From Brevibacillus_H sp041920465 (GTDB lineage: Bacteria > Bacillota > Bacilli > Brevibacillales > Brevibacillaceae): a stretch of 64,000 nucleotides of DNA. Positions 1 to 7,813 of the stretch are shown in pieces. Position 1 is the first letter of the stretch. Every line of letters starts with the position of its first letter. The notes beneath the pieces were generated by a model. That model was not told where the DNA came from, did not search any database, and saw nothing but the letters and a program-made list of their open reading frames with translations. The translations under genes were made by a program, and so were the position numbers. Location of the stretch: contig JBHGXW010000026.1 in NCBI GenBank assembly GCA_041920465.1, positions 1 through 64,000 on the forward strand. The letters run 5' to 3'.

Positions 1-146
1 TATGAAAAGGAAAGAGCTTCGCCCCATTGCGTGTTCCTTGTGAAGGCATGGCAAAGTGAAGAGAGTGAAGGAAGGAATCAGAGTTGCCAGGTGAGAAAAC
101 CCCCTGAGAAACATCCAAACCCCTGAAAGGGGCGTGCAGCGTAGAA

Positions 147-250
147 GGGGCCCCGCCCGGCGGTCGGCTGACAATGATACGTCCTGTATGGCAGTTGCCG
201 ACACTGGCACGTCCTGTGCGGCGAAGCGATAGCTTACGTCGGGTGGGTTG
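147..250 (+). repeat. Dispersed palindrome, copy A (long loop with nested module)
   Basis: The left arm CCCGCCCGGC (152-161) pairs completely, with two G-U wobbles, with the right arm GTCGGGTGGG (238-247). The 76-base loop holds two copies of ACGTCCTGTRYGGC (179-192 and 209-222). The stretch around 197-223 is nearly the reverse complement of a stretch in copy D (13848-13874). TT follows the right arm but no long T-tract. Confidence 0.75.
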
Positions 251-315
251 TGAAGACTCCCTTCCGTAATGAACGGAACGGACAGTTCTTCATCTCTGAA
301 TGCCTTCACGGAACC

Positions 316-383
316 ACGTTTCAGTCCCCCGACGTTTCAGTGCCCCGACGTTTCAGTCCCCCGATGAGAGGGGATGAGAGGGG
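316..383 (+). repeat. Short tandem repeats (3 x 16 bp, 2 x 10 bp)
   Basis: ACGTTTCAGTCCCCCG occurs at 316-331, as a one-base variant at 332-347 (G for C), and again at 348-363. It is followed directly by ATGAGAGGGG at 364-373 and 374-383. The C-runs of the first set can pair with the G-runs of the second. No unique spacers separate the units, so this is not a CRISPR array. Confidence 0.85.
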
Positions 384-408
384 AAAAGGGACGAAGTCTT
401 TTCTTAAT

Positions 409-475
409 GGATAAGAATTTATAAGTTGGGGGCCCCGCCGGGCGCAACGTTAGTTATAGCCCGGTGGGTTTTCTT
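409..475 (+). repeat. Dispersed palindrome, copy B (intact terminator-like form)
   Basis: The left arm CCCGCCGGGC (434-443) and right arm GCCCGGTGGG (459-468) form a 10-bp stem with one G-U wobble, a 15-base loop and a TTTTCTT tail, the shape of an intrinsic terminator on the + strand. Positions 409-450 are repeated at 33580-33621 with one mismatch. Confidence 0.85.
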
Positions 476-576
476 ACTAAAAAAATTACACTTTCATGGG
501 ATTTTTGAAACATTTTTCTAATTGATTCCGTATAACATTCAGAAAGTAATGCAGATAATCAGAGTGGAGGTTCAAG

Positions 577-942
577 TTGAATAAGCACTTATTTACTCAC
601 ATACGTAACCGCAATATTACCCTCTTGGCTGTTTGGTGCCTGATCGGTTTATCGGTGGTCACCGGGATGTCTCAGTTGATGCTCCTAGGCATGCTGGCCG
701 CCAATCTTTACGCCTTCTTCTTGATGGCATACGACAAGCGGTCAGCACGGCTGGGAAAATCGAGGATACCCGAGAACAGTCTGCTTTTGACAGCGGGATT
801 GGGTGGATCACTTGGCGCACTTTGCGGAATGATCCTGTTTCGGCACAAGACCCGACATGCAAAGTTTCTCTTACTGGTTCCGCTGTTTACGGGACTGCAG
901 ATAATGGCACTGTGGGCAACGGTGGAAAAAAATTTGTACTAG
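577..942 (+). CDS. ysdA: DUF1294 family membrane protein (YsdA-like)
   Basis: A small integral membrane protein of 121 residues; the biochemical role is unknown. Hydrophobic segments lie near residues 15-50, 68-85 and 98-115. The family signature is visible in the middle: a YDKRSA stretch, then RIPE, a Gly-rich GLGGSLGA segment and FRHKTRHAKF. The TTG start is chosen because GGAGG at 566-570 lies six bases upstream. In Bacillus subtilis ysdA follows rplT and precedes ysdC, and here it likewise precedes the M42 peptidase with one gene between. The next gene starts 12 bases after the stop, so co-transcription is likely. Confidence 0.85.
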   Translation: MNKHLFTHIRNRNITLLAVWCLIGLSVVTGMSQLMLLGMLAANLYAFFLMAYDKRSARLGKSRIPENSLLLTAGLGGSLGALCGMILFRHKTRHAKFLLLVPLFTGLQIMALWATVEKNLY

Positions 943-954
943 GAGATGCAGGCA

Positions 955-2397
955 ATGTTCATTAAATGGAAGCCGTTTTTGGCAGCTTTGATTTTACTTG
1001 TGACCCAGTTCGGCGGAAGTGCTTTTGCCGAACAAACAACAGCGGCAACTTCTGAATTGCCAAGAGAACAAGTTCAGCAGTACACATTTGGCGGCGGGGT
1101 TTTCTGGAACAAGTCGGTTCAATTTGCCAACGGAGATACATACTGGTTTAAACGCTTTGCTTTTCAAAAAACCATTCCGCAAAAGTTCTTTTTTTCCTTT
1201 ATCGTTCCAGGAAAGAAGGGGAGCTTCCGCTATGTGGAGCATAGTCTAGACCATAACGGGAAAACGGCGAAAGGTTGGAAAATAATCCCGCTAAACAGCA
1301 CATTGCCGCGAACATACGGATTCATTGAAACCGACCAAAAAAAACTCTTGATCAGCTTTCCCGACATATACAAACAAGGGCTGAATCATACGTTGAAAGA
1401 AACGGCTTTATCTTATCCGCTCCGTGTGCAGGAAGTACCCAATGGTTACAAGATCATCGTGGAATTTTCACAAGTGGCCGGAACAATTGGAGAGGTGTGG
1501 GCGCTCGAATCGGACTTGCCGTTGGTTGACTGGTCCAAGCCGAACCTTGAAAAAATCTGGATGTTGCTCGATTTGCAAGTGGAGCAGAAATGGTCTTGGG
1601 ACGGTTTTTATGTATTAACTCCTTCTACCTACTATCCTACCGGCAAGCGCCTGTTTTGGCGAATTCCGGAGAACTACGTGGCCAAGTCGTTTGTCATGAC
1701 GGGCGGTTCAAGAGCTGCGTACGATCTGGGCTGGGTAATGGTAAAGACGATTCTGCCTCAGCAGAACAAGCAAGGGTTTTGGCCAACGCTGCCTGAATCT
1801 ACGTGGCTGAAGCGGGATTACGGCATTCAGGCAGGCTTTTACGACACCCGATTTAATACAGACATGGCGAGCATCATTGCCAAAGCAGCCATCATCTATC
1901 ACGATCCGGACTTTATGGCGGCCAATAAGCGGTATGCAGATTTTTTTCTCGCCTATAGCGAAGGGCATCATACCGTAGTCCAAGGTGAACGGGAAGGCTG
2001 GCTGGTCGCGGATTATGCCCATTACGGCAAACCGCATAGAAAAACTCATACCAGCCTGAACCACCAGCTGCAAGAGATCAATTACCTGCTTGAGCTGTTC
2101 ATGATGACCCAAGATCCTCGCTATCAGCAGCTGGCCGACAAATTATTGTACGGTATCAAAAATACGGCAACTCGCTGGATCAAACCGAACGCTGACCTGT
2201 TTTATGCCTATATGCCGAATGGTGAAATGGGACGAGTGGATTATCCGTATTTAACTTATAATGACCTGTGGCTGACTCAGCACTACTTACTGAAGCTGAC
2301 CGGCAGTACGGACCCTGATCTGTTGTTGCTGATGGGCAGCAAAAAGAGTTGGATGGATGCGAACGGCATCACTGGCTATCGGCAAGACCCGGTCTAA
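955..2397 (+). CDS. Secreted protein of unknown function, possible alpha/alpha-toroid
   Basis: About 480 residues with a clear N-terminal signal peptide (basic FIKWK, hydrophobic core, SAFAEQ cleavage region), so it is probably exported. The C-terminal half is helical and Trp/Tyr-rich. It contains HTSLNHQLQEINYLLELF-type helices like those of six-hairpin toroids, including the C-terminal region of glucuronyl C5-epimerase-like proteins. That resemblance is an impression, not a match. The ATG at 955 is preferred over 946 because AGGAG (941-945) lies nine bases before it and only the later start gives a compact signal peptide. It may act on cell-wall or extracellular polysaccharide, but the function is unassigned. 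Confidence 0.6.
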   Translation: MFIKWKPFLAALILLVTQFGGSAFAEQTTAATSELPREQVQQYTFGGGVFWNKSVQFANGDTYWFKRFAFQKTIPQKFFFSFIVPGKKGSFRYVEHSLDHNGKTAKGWKIIPLNSTLPRTYGFIETDQKKLLISFPDIYKQGLNHTLKETALSYPLRVQEVPNGYKIIVEFSQVAGTIGEVWALESDLPLVDWSKPNLEKIWMLLDLQVEQKWSWDGFYVLTPSTYYPTGKRLFWRIPENYVAKSFVMTGGSRAAYDLGWVMVKTILPQQNKQGFWPTLPESTWLKRDYGIQAGFYDTRFNTDMASIIAKAAIIYHDPDFMAANKRYADFFLAYSEGHHTVVQGEREGWLVADYAHYGKPHRKTHTSLNHQLQEINYLLELFMMTQDPRYQQLADKLLYGIKNTATRWIKPNADLFYAYMPNGEMGRVDYPYLTYNDLWLTQHYLLKLTGSTDPDLLLLMGSKKSWMDANGITGYRQDPV

Positions 2398-2487
2398 GAA
2401 AATACTTTCTTTTTGAATGGAAGCAAGTATATAGTAAATAGACATAAGTGTCGGGCGTAGCCCCAATCGAGAAAATAAGGAGAGTGT

Positions 2488-3576
2488 GTGCGCATGCAAG
2501 AGTCTTTGCTGGAAATGTTTCGTGAATTGACGGAGGCTCCGGGTGCTCCGGGGTTTGAAACGGAAGCACGAAACGTTATGAAAAAATACATAGAACCGCA
2601 TGTCGACGAGCTTAGCTTCGATGGGTTAGGCAGCTTGATCGGCAAAAAAACAGGTGACGAGACAGGCCCGAAAATCGTCTTGGCCGGACACCTGGATGAA
2701 GTAGGCTTCATGGTGACCCAAATTACGGAAGACGGTTTTCTTAAATTCCAGACACTTGGCGGCTGGTGGTCGCAGGTCATGCTGGCCCAGCGCGTCCATA
2801 TTCAAACGCGTAACGGACTGATTGAAGGAATTGTCGGTTCTGTTCCGCCTCATTTGATGCCGCCGGAAGCCCGCAAAAAAGTAGTGGAAATCAAAGATAT
2901 GTTCATCGACGTGGGCGCCTCCAGCAAAAAGGAAGCGGAAGAGTTCGGCGTAAGACCAGGTGACGCCATTGTGCCGATCTGCCCATTCTCTGTGATGAAA
3001 AATCCGAAGCTGATGGTTGCCAAAGCGTGGGATAACCGCCTTGGTTGCGCGGCGGCCATTGAAGTGGCGAAGCGCCTCAAAGACCGGAAACATCCCAATA
3101 CGGTTTACGCCGTCGGTACCGTTCAAGAAGAAGTGGGAGCCCGCGGAGGACGTACGGTAGCCCAAATGCTGAGACCGGATATCGCGATTTCGGTAGACGT
3201 AGGGATCGCCGGCGATACACCGGGAATCAATCGCAATCAGGCACCTTCCAAAATGGGAGCGGGTCCGGAGATTTGCTTGTATGACGCGACCATGATCGGT
3301 CACGAAGGCCTGCGTAATCTGATCATCTCGATCGCCGAGGAAGAAAACATTCCGTATCAATTAAGCATTGTACCGGGCGGAGGAACTGACGCAGGGCCGA
3401 TGCATACGGTAGGCAGCGGCATCCCTTCCATCGCTCTTTCCGTACCTACCCGCTACATTCACAGCCATGCTTCCATCCTTCATTACGATGACTTCGAAAA
3501 TTTGGTCAAATTGATTGTGGCCTTGGTCGAACGTCTGGATCAAAAGCAAGTGGACGCTCTTCGCACCTATATCTAA
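2488..3576 (+). CDS. ysdC: M42 family metallo-aminopeptidase (YsdC-like)
   Basis: A cytoplasmic di-zinc aminopeptidase of the M42 glutamyl-aminopeptidase/TET family, 362 residues, full family length. The metal and catalytic residues are present in order: H68 and D70 in AGHLDEVG, D182 in WDNRLG, the E214-E215 pair in QEEVGARG, D237 in SVDVG, and H325/H327 in RYIHSHAS. The GTG at 2488 has GGAG five bases upstream; an ATG two codons later is an alternative. The position next to ysdA and before sspI matches Bacillus subtilis. The natural substrates are probably short peptides; the exact specificity cannot be read from the sequence. Confidence 0.9.
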   Translation: MRMQESLLEMFRELTEAPGAPGFETEARNVMKKYIEPHVDELSFDGLGSLIGKKTGDETGPKIVLAGHLDEVGFMVTQITEDGFLKFQTLGGWWSQVMLAQRVHIQTRNGLIEGIVGSVPPHLMPPEARKKVVEIKDMFIDVGASSKKEAEEFGVRPGDAIVPICPFSVMKNPKLMVAKAWDNRLGCAAAIEVAKRLKDRKHPNTVYAVGTVQEEVGARGGRTVAQMLRPDIAISVDVGIAGDTPGINRNQAPSKMGAGPEICLYDATMIGHEGLRNLIISIAEEENIPYQLSIVPGGGTDAGPMHTVGSGIPSIALSVPTRYIHSHASILHYDDFENLVKLIVALVERLDQKQVDALRTYI

Positions 3577-3598
3577 AGATTAGATTGGAATTACAAAC

Positions 3599-3634
3599 AA
3601 AGACCGTTTTGTCCAAAAAGGCAAAACGGTCTTT
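3599..3634. terminator. Bidirectional terminator between ysdC and sspI
   Basis: The arms AAAGACCGTTTTG (3599-3611) and CAAAACGGTCTTT (3622-3634) form a perfect 13-bp stem between convergent genes, with A/T ends that work in both directions. Confidence 0.9.
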
Positions 3635-3647
3635 GTTGCGGTATTTC

Positions 3648-3884
3648 TCACACCGGCGAGCCCACATTGCTTGGGAGGTGAGAGGCGATCGTGCTGACCA
3701 TTTGCTGGCGGGTTGATTCATCACTGTTTTGCCAGAGCACTTCAAACAGGACGCCCAATCCGGGGAGGGTTTTTTCCTGGCCGGTTGCAATCGCGTCGGT
3801 GATGGTTTCTTTTACGGCATTGGCGTCGGAACCTTGCATTTTGTACATAATGGCTTGGCGTAGGTTCAACATATTAATGTTCAC
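3648..3884 (-). CDS. sspI: Small acid-soluble spore protein SspI
   Basis: A 78-residue minor spore protein, part of the core of forespores. The family hallmark LPGLGVLFEVLWQ is present (residues 41-53), preceded by the NLRQAI N-terminus, and the length is close to the family norm. The start is a GTG: AAGGAG (3895-3900 on the complement) lies ten bases away, whereas the downstream ATG would be too far. In other Bacilli sspI is made in the forespore under sigma-G; no promoter was assigned here. The gene is good evidence that the organism forms endospores. Confidence 0.9.
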   Translation of the reverse strand: MNINMLNLRQAIMYKMQGSDANAVKETITDAIATGQEKTLPGLGVLFEVLWQNSDESTRQQMVSTIASHLPSNVGSPV

Positions 3885-4060
3885 AGCTGGTTGACTCCTT
3901 TCGGAAGTAAGCTTTGTAAGACTCTTGACGTAGTATTTGTTCAGAGATGAGACATTATAAGCTTAGGGATTTATTCTTTGTGTTGTTCGTCTTTTTTAGC
4001 ACGGTTCTGCCGTTGCCACAAGGCTCGGCAATTGCCGGGTTTTCTAAGTGAAACTCATTT

Positions 4061-4089
4061 TGGAGTTCATCAAACGGGTGTGTTATAAT
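4061..4089 (+). promoter_or_regulatory. SigA-type promoter of ktrC-trmH
   Basis: TTGGAG (4061-4066) and TATAAT (4084-4089) are 17 bases apart, about 30 bases before the start codon. Confidence 0.7.
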
Positions 4090-4121
4090 TTCGATTGAAT
4101 TAAAGAGAGGTGTGGAAAGAG

Positions 4122-4775
4122 ATGGCGAAGCAGTTCGCAGTTATCGGACTAGGACGATTCGGATCAAGCGTGGCACGGACATTGTATGAGATGGACTTCG
4201 AAGTGATGGGGATTGACGAGAATGAAGATCGGATTAACGAGATTATACAAAGCGTAACACATGCGGTCGTTGCCGATTCAACCGATGAAAACGCATTGAA
4301 GGAAATCGGCATCCGCAACTTTGATGTGGTTGTCGTGGCGATTGGCGCCGACATTCAAGCCAGCATCTTAACCGTTCTCATCCTGAAAGAAATGGGAGTC
4401 AAGAAAATTGTAGCCAAGGCACAAAACGAGCGGCATGGGCAAGTTTTATACAAGGTCGGAGCTGACCGCGTCGTCTTCCCTGAGCGAGACATGGGGGTAC
4501 GGGTAGCACATAATCTGATTTCGGCGAATGTGCTTGATTTCATTGAACTGGCGGAAGATTACAGTGTGGCGGAGGTCGTTGTCTCCAACCGGATGGTGGG
4601 CAAAACCCTTCGTCAACTTGACGTCCGGGCCAAATACGGCGTAAACGTAATTGCGATCAAGAGCGGCGAGAAATTCAATATCGCTCCGGGACCTGACGAA
4701 CTGATTAGAGAAAAGGATGTGCTGGTAGTTATCGGCCATAATTTGGACTTGAAAGAATTCGAGGAACAGGAGTAA
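4122..4775 (+). CDS. ktrC: KtrA/KtrC-type potassium uptake regulatory subunit
   Basis: A cytoplasmic RCK protein of 217 residues that forms the nucleotide-binding ring gating a KtrB/KtrD potassium channel. It has an N-terminal Rossmann (RCK_N) domain with GLGRFG at residues 9-14 and the acidic GID at the end of strand 2, followed by an RCK_C domain from about residue 135. The ATG at 4122 matches the usual MxKxFAVIGLGRFG start and has AGAGAGG 11 bases upstream, so the GTG four codons earlier is less likely. No membrane subunit is encoded here. The stop is just before the trmH-like gene, indicating an operon. Confidence 0.85.
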   Translation: MAKQFAVIGLGRFGSSVARTLYEMDFEVMGIDENEDRINEIIQSVTHAVVADSTDENALKEIGIRNFDVVVVAIGADIQASILTVLILKEMGVKKIVAKAQNERHGQVLYKVGADRVVFPERDMGVRVAHNLISANVLDFIELAEDYSVAEVVVSNRMVGKTLRQLDVRAKYGVNVIAIKSGEKFNIAPGPDELIREKDVLVVIGHNLDLKEFEEQE

Positions 4776-4779
4776 GGGT

Positions 4780-5598
4780 ATGAATCACGAGACGATTACT
4801 TCTGTGCAAAATCCGCTGATCAAGCGCCTGCATCTGCTTCAGCAAAAAAAAGGGCGCGATGAAACGGGCACTTATCTGGTGGAAGGCGTGCACCTGGTCG
4901 AGGAAGCGCTTCGTTCTTCCCAACAGGTAGTGACGCTGCTTTATCTGGAGGAAGCAGGCATGGACCAAAGTGTCGCCAAAGCGCTGGATCGTTACGAGGG
5001 CGGTGTACGCGTGATTGGCGTTTCTTTTCAGGTGATTGAAAAACTGTCCGAAACCAAATCGCCGCAAGGAATCATCGCCGAAGTAAAAAAACAGAAGCGG
5101 GATTGGGACAACTGGTGGAGCAAGATGTCCCGGCAAGAGTTTTTTCTGCTGTTGTTGGACGAGATTCAAGACCCGGGTAATCTCGGCACGATTCTGCGCA
5201 CCGCAGATGCTGCGGGAGTAGACGGGGTGATCTTGTGCGGCGGAAACGTTGACCTTTACAACGGCAAAGTGGTTCGCTCCACGATGGGTTCCTTGTTCCG
5301 AGTTCCGGTATTCCAATTGGAAAAACAGATGGCAGCCGAAGTGATTGGCGAAGCAGGCGGCCGTTTGCTGGTGACTTCGCTGGGGGAGACAAGCAAATCG
5401 TATGATGCTCCCATTTATCATGGGAAAACAGCGATCGTAATCGGGAATGAAGGACGCGGTGTTTCTCAAGAGCTGATCGAAAAAGCGGCGGAGACAGTCC
5501 ATATCCCGCTGTACGGAAAAGCGGAATCGCTTAATGCTGCGGTAGCAACTGGAATTATTTTGTATGAGGCCAAGCGGCAAAGAAAACAAGGTCCCTAA
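4780..5598 (+). CDS. ysgA: TrmH/SpoU family RNA 2'-O-methyltransferase (YsgA-like)
   Basis: A SAM-dependent ribose methyltransferase of the SPOUT superfamily, 272 residues, probably acting on rRNA or tRNA. An N-terminal RNA-binding substrate domain covers about residues 1-100. The three SPOUT motifs follow: DPGNLGTILRTADAAG, IVIGNEGRGVS, and HIPLYGKAESLNAAVA, which form the trefoil knot and SAM site. AGGAG inside the end of ktrC serves as its ribosome-binding site, and the genes are four bases apart. The same gene sits just before pheS in Bacillus subtilis (ysgA). The exact target nucleotide is unknown. Confidence 0.85.
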   Translation: MNHETITSVQNPLIKRLHLLQQKKGRDETGTYLVEGVHLVEEALRSSQQVVTLLYLEEAGMDQSVAKALDRYEGGVRVIGVSFQVIEKLSETKSPQGIIAEVKKQKRDWDNWWSKMSRQEFFLLLLDEIQDPGNLGTILRTADAAGVDGVILCGGNVDLYNGKVVRSTMGSLFRVPVFQLEKQMAAEVIGEAGGRLLVTSLGETSKSYDAPIYHGKTAIVIGNEGRGVSQELIEKAAETVHIPLYGKAESLNAAVATGIILYEAKRQRKQGP

Positions 5599-5613
5599 TC
5601 AGAGGGACCTTGT
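5586..5613. terminator. Terminator after ysgA
   Basis: ACAAGGTCCCT (5586-5596) pairs perfectly with AGGGACCTTGT (5603-5613). The stem overlaps the last codons of the gene and can serve both convergent genes. Confidence 0.85.
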
Positions 5614-5626
5614 TCGTGTTCAGATT

Positions 5627-5641
5627 GGGGCCTCGCCGGGC
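5627..5641 (+). repeat. Dispersed palindrome, copy C (left-arm fragment)
   Basis: GGGGCCTCGCCGGGC matches the left flank and arm of the dispersed family with one change. No right arm or T-tract follows; the DUF2225 gene ends nine bases later. Confidence 0.5.
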
Positions 5642-5649
5642 AGGTCATG

Positions 5650-6372
5650 TTACGCCTCGGCAATATCCTCTTCTTCGCGCTGCTGTTTGTACTCTTCACG
5701 AGCCAACTGCCACTGTTCGCGAGCCATTTGAATGATGCCCTGCTCCAGCGTCCGGTCTTTGGTTTCCACAGCTTTGCCGAAGTAACGGACCGCTTTGTCG
5801 AACTCCCCAATTCGCCGGTATAGTTCGCCAATCAAATATAAAATGCGTGTCTCCGTCATCTCTTTTTCGCCTTTTACATAATCCGAATGGACATAAGATT
5901 CTTCGTATTCTTTGGCGGCCATACGCATAAAGCGCTGCTCTTCCTGGCGGTTCTCCATAAACCGGTACAGCCAGGCGAGACGCAGATAAAGTCCCGCTTT
6001 GACGCTGTGGGCCTCCTGTTTTAATTCGGCGGTGAAAATGGCTAATTTATAGCAGCCAATGGCTTCCGTAATGGTTCGGGTATGTCCGAACTCTTTTGCT
6101 GTCCATTTGGCGGTAAGGTTGTCGTGAATTCGCTTTTGGATCAGAGGAGAAAATACAGGCATGAATTGATCGGTGAATGCATATCCGCATGCGGGGCATA
6201 CCTGCACCGTATACAGAATCGGATTGGCCAGCGGTTGTTTGTAATACGTACAAAAATCTGTATCCCGTTTCAATGTGCTTTGAGAATTGCGGCGAACTTT
6301 TTTACTGGTAAATGGTGTTTGACAGAACTGGCATTCGTAGTGTTTGTCGTATAAATAGTCCTGTTGGATCAT
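5650..6372 (-). CDS. DUF2225 family protein with TPR-like helices
   Basis: 240 residues. The N-terminal third is a probable zinc-ribbon region with two Cys pairs (CQFC and CPAC). The rest is a run of helices resembling tetratricopeptide repeats (AIGCYKLAI, YLIGELYRRIGEFDKAVRYF). Proteins of this family are widespread in Bacilli and of unknown function; a binding or scaffolding role is inference. The ATG at 6372 is chosen over the upstream one because GGAGG is ten bases before it and lies inside the longer reading. It is transcribed away from the pheS leader, with start codons about 390 bases apart. Confidence 0.75.
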   Translation of the reverse strand: MIQQDYLYDKHYECQFCQTPFTSKKVRRNSQSTLKRDTDFCTYYKQPLANPILYTVQVCPACGYAFTDQFMPVFSPLIQKRIHDNLTAKWTAKEFGHTRTITEAIGCYKLAIFTAELKQEAHSVKAGLYLRLAWLYRFMENRQEEQRFMRMAAKEYEESYVHSDYVKGEKEMTETRILYLIGELYRRIGEFDKAVRYFGKAVETKDRTLEQGIIQMAREQWQLAREEYKQQREEEDIAEA

Positions 6373-6431
6373 CCGGGAATCAGCCTCCAGTGCTATCATA
6401 CCAGATAATAGCCCAAATGGTTGGAACGAAT

Positions 6432-6460
6432 TTGCAACAAAGTGAAGTTTACGGTATAAT
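6432..6460 (+). promoter_or_regulatory. SigA-type promoter of the pheST T-box transcript
   Basis: TTGCAA (6432-6437) and TATAAT (6455-6460) with a 17-base spacer lie immediately before the T-box leader. Confidence 0.8.
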
Positions 6461-6471
6461 TTCTGGAATAA

Positions 6472-6742
6472 GTGGATAATACGTCTTCATGCGATGACAG
6501 AGACCAGTACATAAGGTGTTACGCTTACAGGGAGGAACTGCCGCAGATTGAGAGCATTCCAGCCGGAGCCTTATGGAATTCACTCTGGAGCAGACCTCTG
6601 AACCCTGATTGCAGGAATCAAGTAGGAGTGTACGGTTCATCCCGTTACAGATGGTCCAAGTGAGGCAGGCATATATTGTTTTGCCTAATGAGGGTGGTAC
6701 CGCGAGTATAACTCGTCCCTTTTGCGGACGGGTTTTTTTATT
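6472..6742 (+). ncRNA. T-box leader (phenylalanine) of pheST
   Basis: The conserved T-box AGGGTGGTACCGCG is at 6691-6704. It is followed by a terminator with CGTCC (6714-6718) pairing with GGACG (6726-6730) and a seven-T run (6733-6739). Uncharged tRNA-Phe would pair with the stem I specifier and with the T-box to prevent termination. A candidate Phe specifier TTC lies at 6579-6581. The specifier is an estimate from position and the downstream gene; the T-box itself is certain. Confidence 0.92.
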
Positions 6743-6763
6743 TTCCAAAAAGGAGCGATTGAT

Positions 6764-7798
6764 GTGCAAAAACGGCTACAAGAAATGAAAGAAGCAGCAC
6801 TCTCCCAGCTTGCGCAAGTGGGCGACGCGCTTAAGCTTCAGGATCTCAAAGTCAAGTATCTCGGCAAAAAAGGGGAACTGACCGAAATTCTCCGCGGCAT
6901 GGGCAGTCTCTCTCCGGAAGAACGCCCGGTAGTGGGTCAAATGGTGAATGAAGTGCGGGAAGCATTGGAGCAGGCATTCAGTGCGAAACAAGCTGATCTT
7001 GAAAAGGCGGAAGTGGAACAAAAGCTGGCCTCCCAACAAATTGACGTAACCTTGCCGGGCCGCCATGTGCCAACCGGAACCATGCATCCGTTAACCCGGA
7101 TCATTGAAGAAGCGGAAAATATTTTTATCGGAATGGGCTTCGAAGTGGCGGAAGGACCGGAAGTGGAGATGGATTACTTCAACTTCGAGATGCTTAACCT
7201 GCCGAAAGATCACCCGGCACGCGACATGCAGGATTCGTTTTATGTCACAGATGAGATCCTGATGCGTACCCACACTTCTCCTGTGCAGGCGCGTACAATG
7301 CTTGCCAAAAAAGGAGCCACTCCGGTCAAAATCATCTGCCCGGGCAAAGTGTACCGCCGGGACGATGACGATGCCACCCACTCCCATCAATTTACGCAGA
7401 TTGAAGGGCTTGTGGTCGGCAAAGGCATCGGCATGAGCGATCTGAAAGGAACACTCTTGACGTTTGCCCGCCAAATGTTCGGAGAAAATCAGCAAATCCG
7501 TCTGCGCCCCAGCTTCTTCCCGTTCACGGAGCCAAGCGCAGAGGTGGATATCCAGTGTGTGATGTGTCACGGAGAAGGCTGCCGTACTTGCAAGCATACC
7601 GGCTGGATTGAGATTTTGGGTTCCGGCATGGTTCATCCGCGTGTGCTGGAGATGGCCGGATACGACCCGAATGAAGTAAGCGGCTTTGCCTTTGGCATGG
7701 GCGTTGAGCGGATTGCGATGCTCAAATACGGCGTGGAAGACATTCGCCATTTCTATACAAACGACGTGAGATTCTTGCGACAGTTTAATCGGAGATAG
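6764..7798 (+). CDS. pheS: Phenylalanine--tRNA ligase alpha subunit
   Basis: The catalytic subunit of the (alpha-beta)2 PheRS that charges tRNA-Phe, 344 residues, the same length as the Bacillus subtilis protein. An N-terminal coiled coil (about residues 1-85) precedes the class II catalytic core: motif 2 region around KVYRRDDDDATHSHQFTQIE and motif 3 FGMGVERIAMLKYG near the C-terminus. A CxxC-like insertion (CVMCHGEGCRTC) is also seen. The start is GTG at 6764, with AGGAG eight bases upstream; the longer reading runs into the T-box terminator and is excluded. pheT follows after 15 bases. Confidence 0.97.
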   Translation: MQKRLQEMKEAALSQLAQVGDALKLQDLKVKYLGKKGELTEILRGMGSLSPEERPVVGQMVNEVREALEQAFSAKQADLEKAEVEQKLASQQIDVTLPGRHVPTGTMHPLTRIIEEAENIFIGMGFEVAEGPEVEMDYFNFEMLNLPKDHPARDMQDSFYVTDEILMRTHTSPVQARTMLAKKGATPVKIICPGKVYRRDDDDATHSHQFTQIEGLVVGKGIGMSDLKGTLLTFARQMFGENQQIRLRPSFFPFTEPSAEVDIQCVMCHGEGCRTCKHTGWIEILGSGMVHPRVLEMAGYDPNEVSGFAFGMGVERIAMLKYGVEDIRHFYTNDVRFLRQFNRR

Positions 7799-7813
7799 GG
7801 AGGATAAAGAGCA

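Larger units (their letters stand above)
1..576. other. Gene-free repeat mosaic upstream of the first gene
   Basis: No protein of recognisable family is seen. One frame is open from base 1 to a TGA near 126 but resembles nothing known, so a gene tail cannot be excluded. The stretch contains two copies of the dispersed palindrome (147-250 and 409-475), three tandem 16-mers (316-363) and two tandem 10-mers (364-383). In Bacillus subtilis the DUF1294 gene that follows is preceded by infC-rpmI-rplT, so ribosomal protein genes may lie just outside the window; that is inference. Confidence 0.6.

Noticed and set aside
1..126. Open frame from the left edge as the 3' end of a gene
   Set aside because: The roughly 41 residues resemble no family and composition is unlike the neighbouring genes; left as undecided non-coding.
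316..383. Tandem repeats considered as a CRISPR array
   Set aside because: Units are directly adjacent with no spacers, and no cas genes are in the window.
4021..4046. CGGCAATTGCCG plus TTTTC upstream of ktrC as another dispersed repeat
   Set aside because: It shares only a few bases with the family and lacks the GGTGGG arm; it may be a small independent hairpin.
4729..5589. 286-codon minus-strand frame opposite ysgA
   Set aside because: It overlaps a gene with clear SPOUT motifs and shows no family features.
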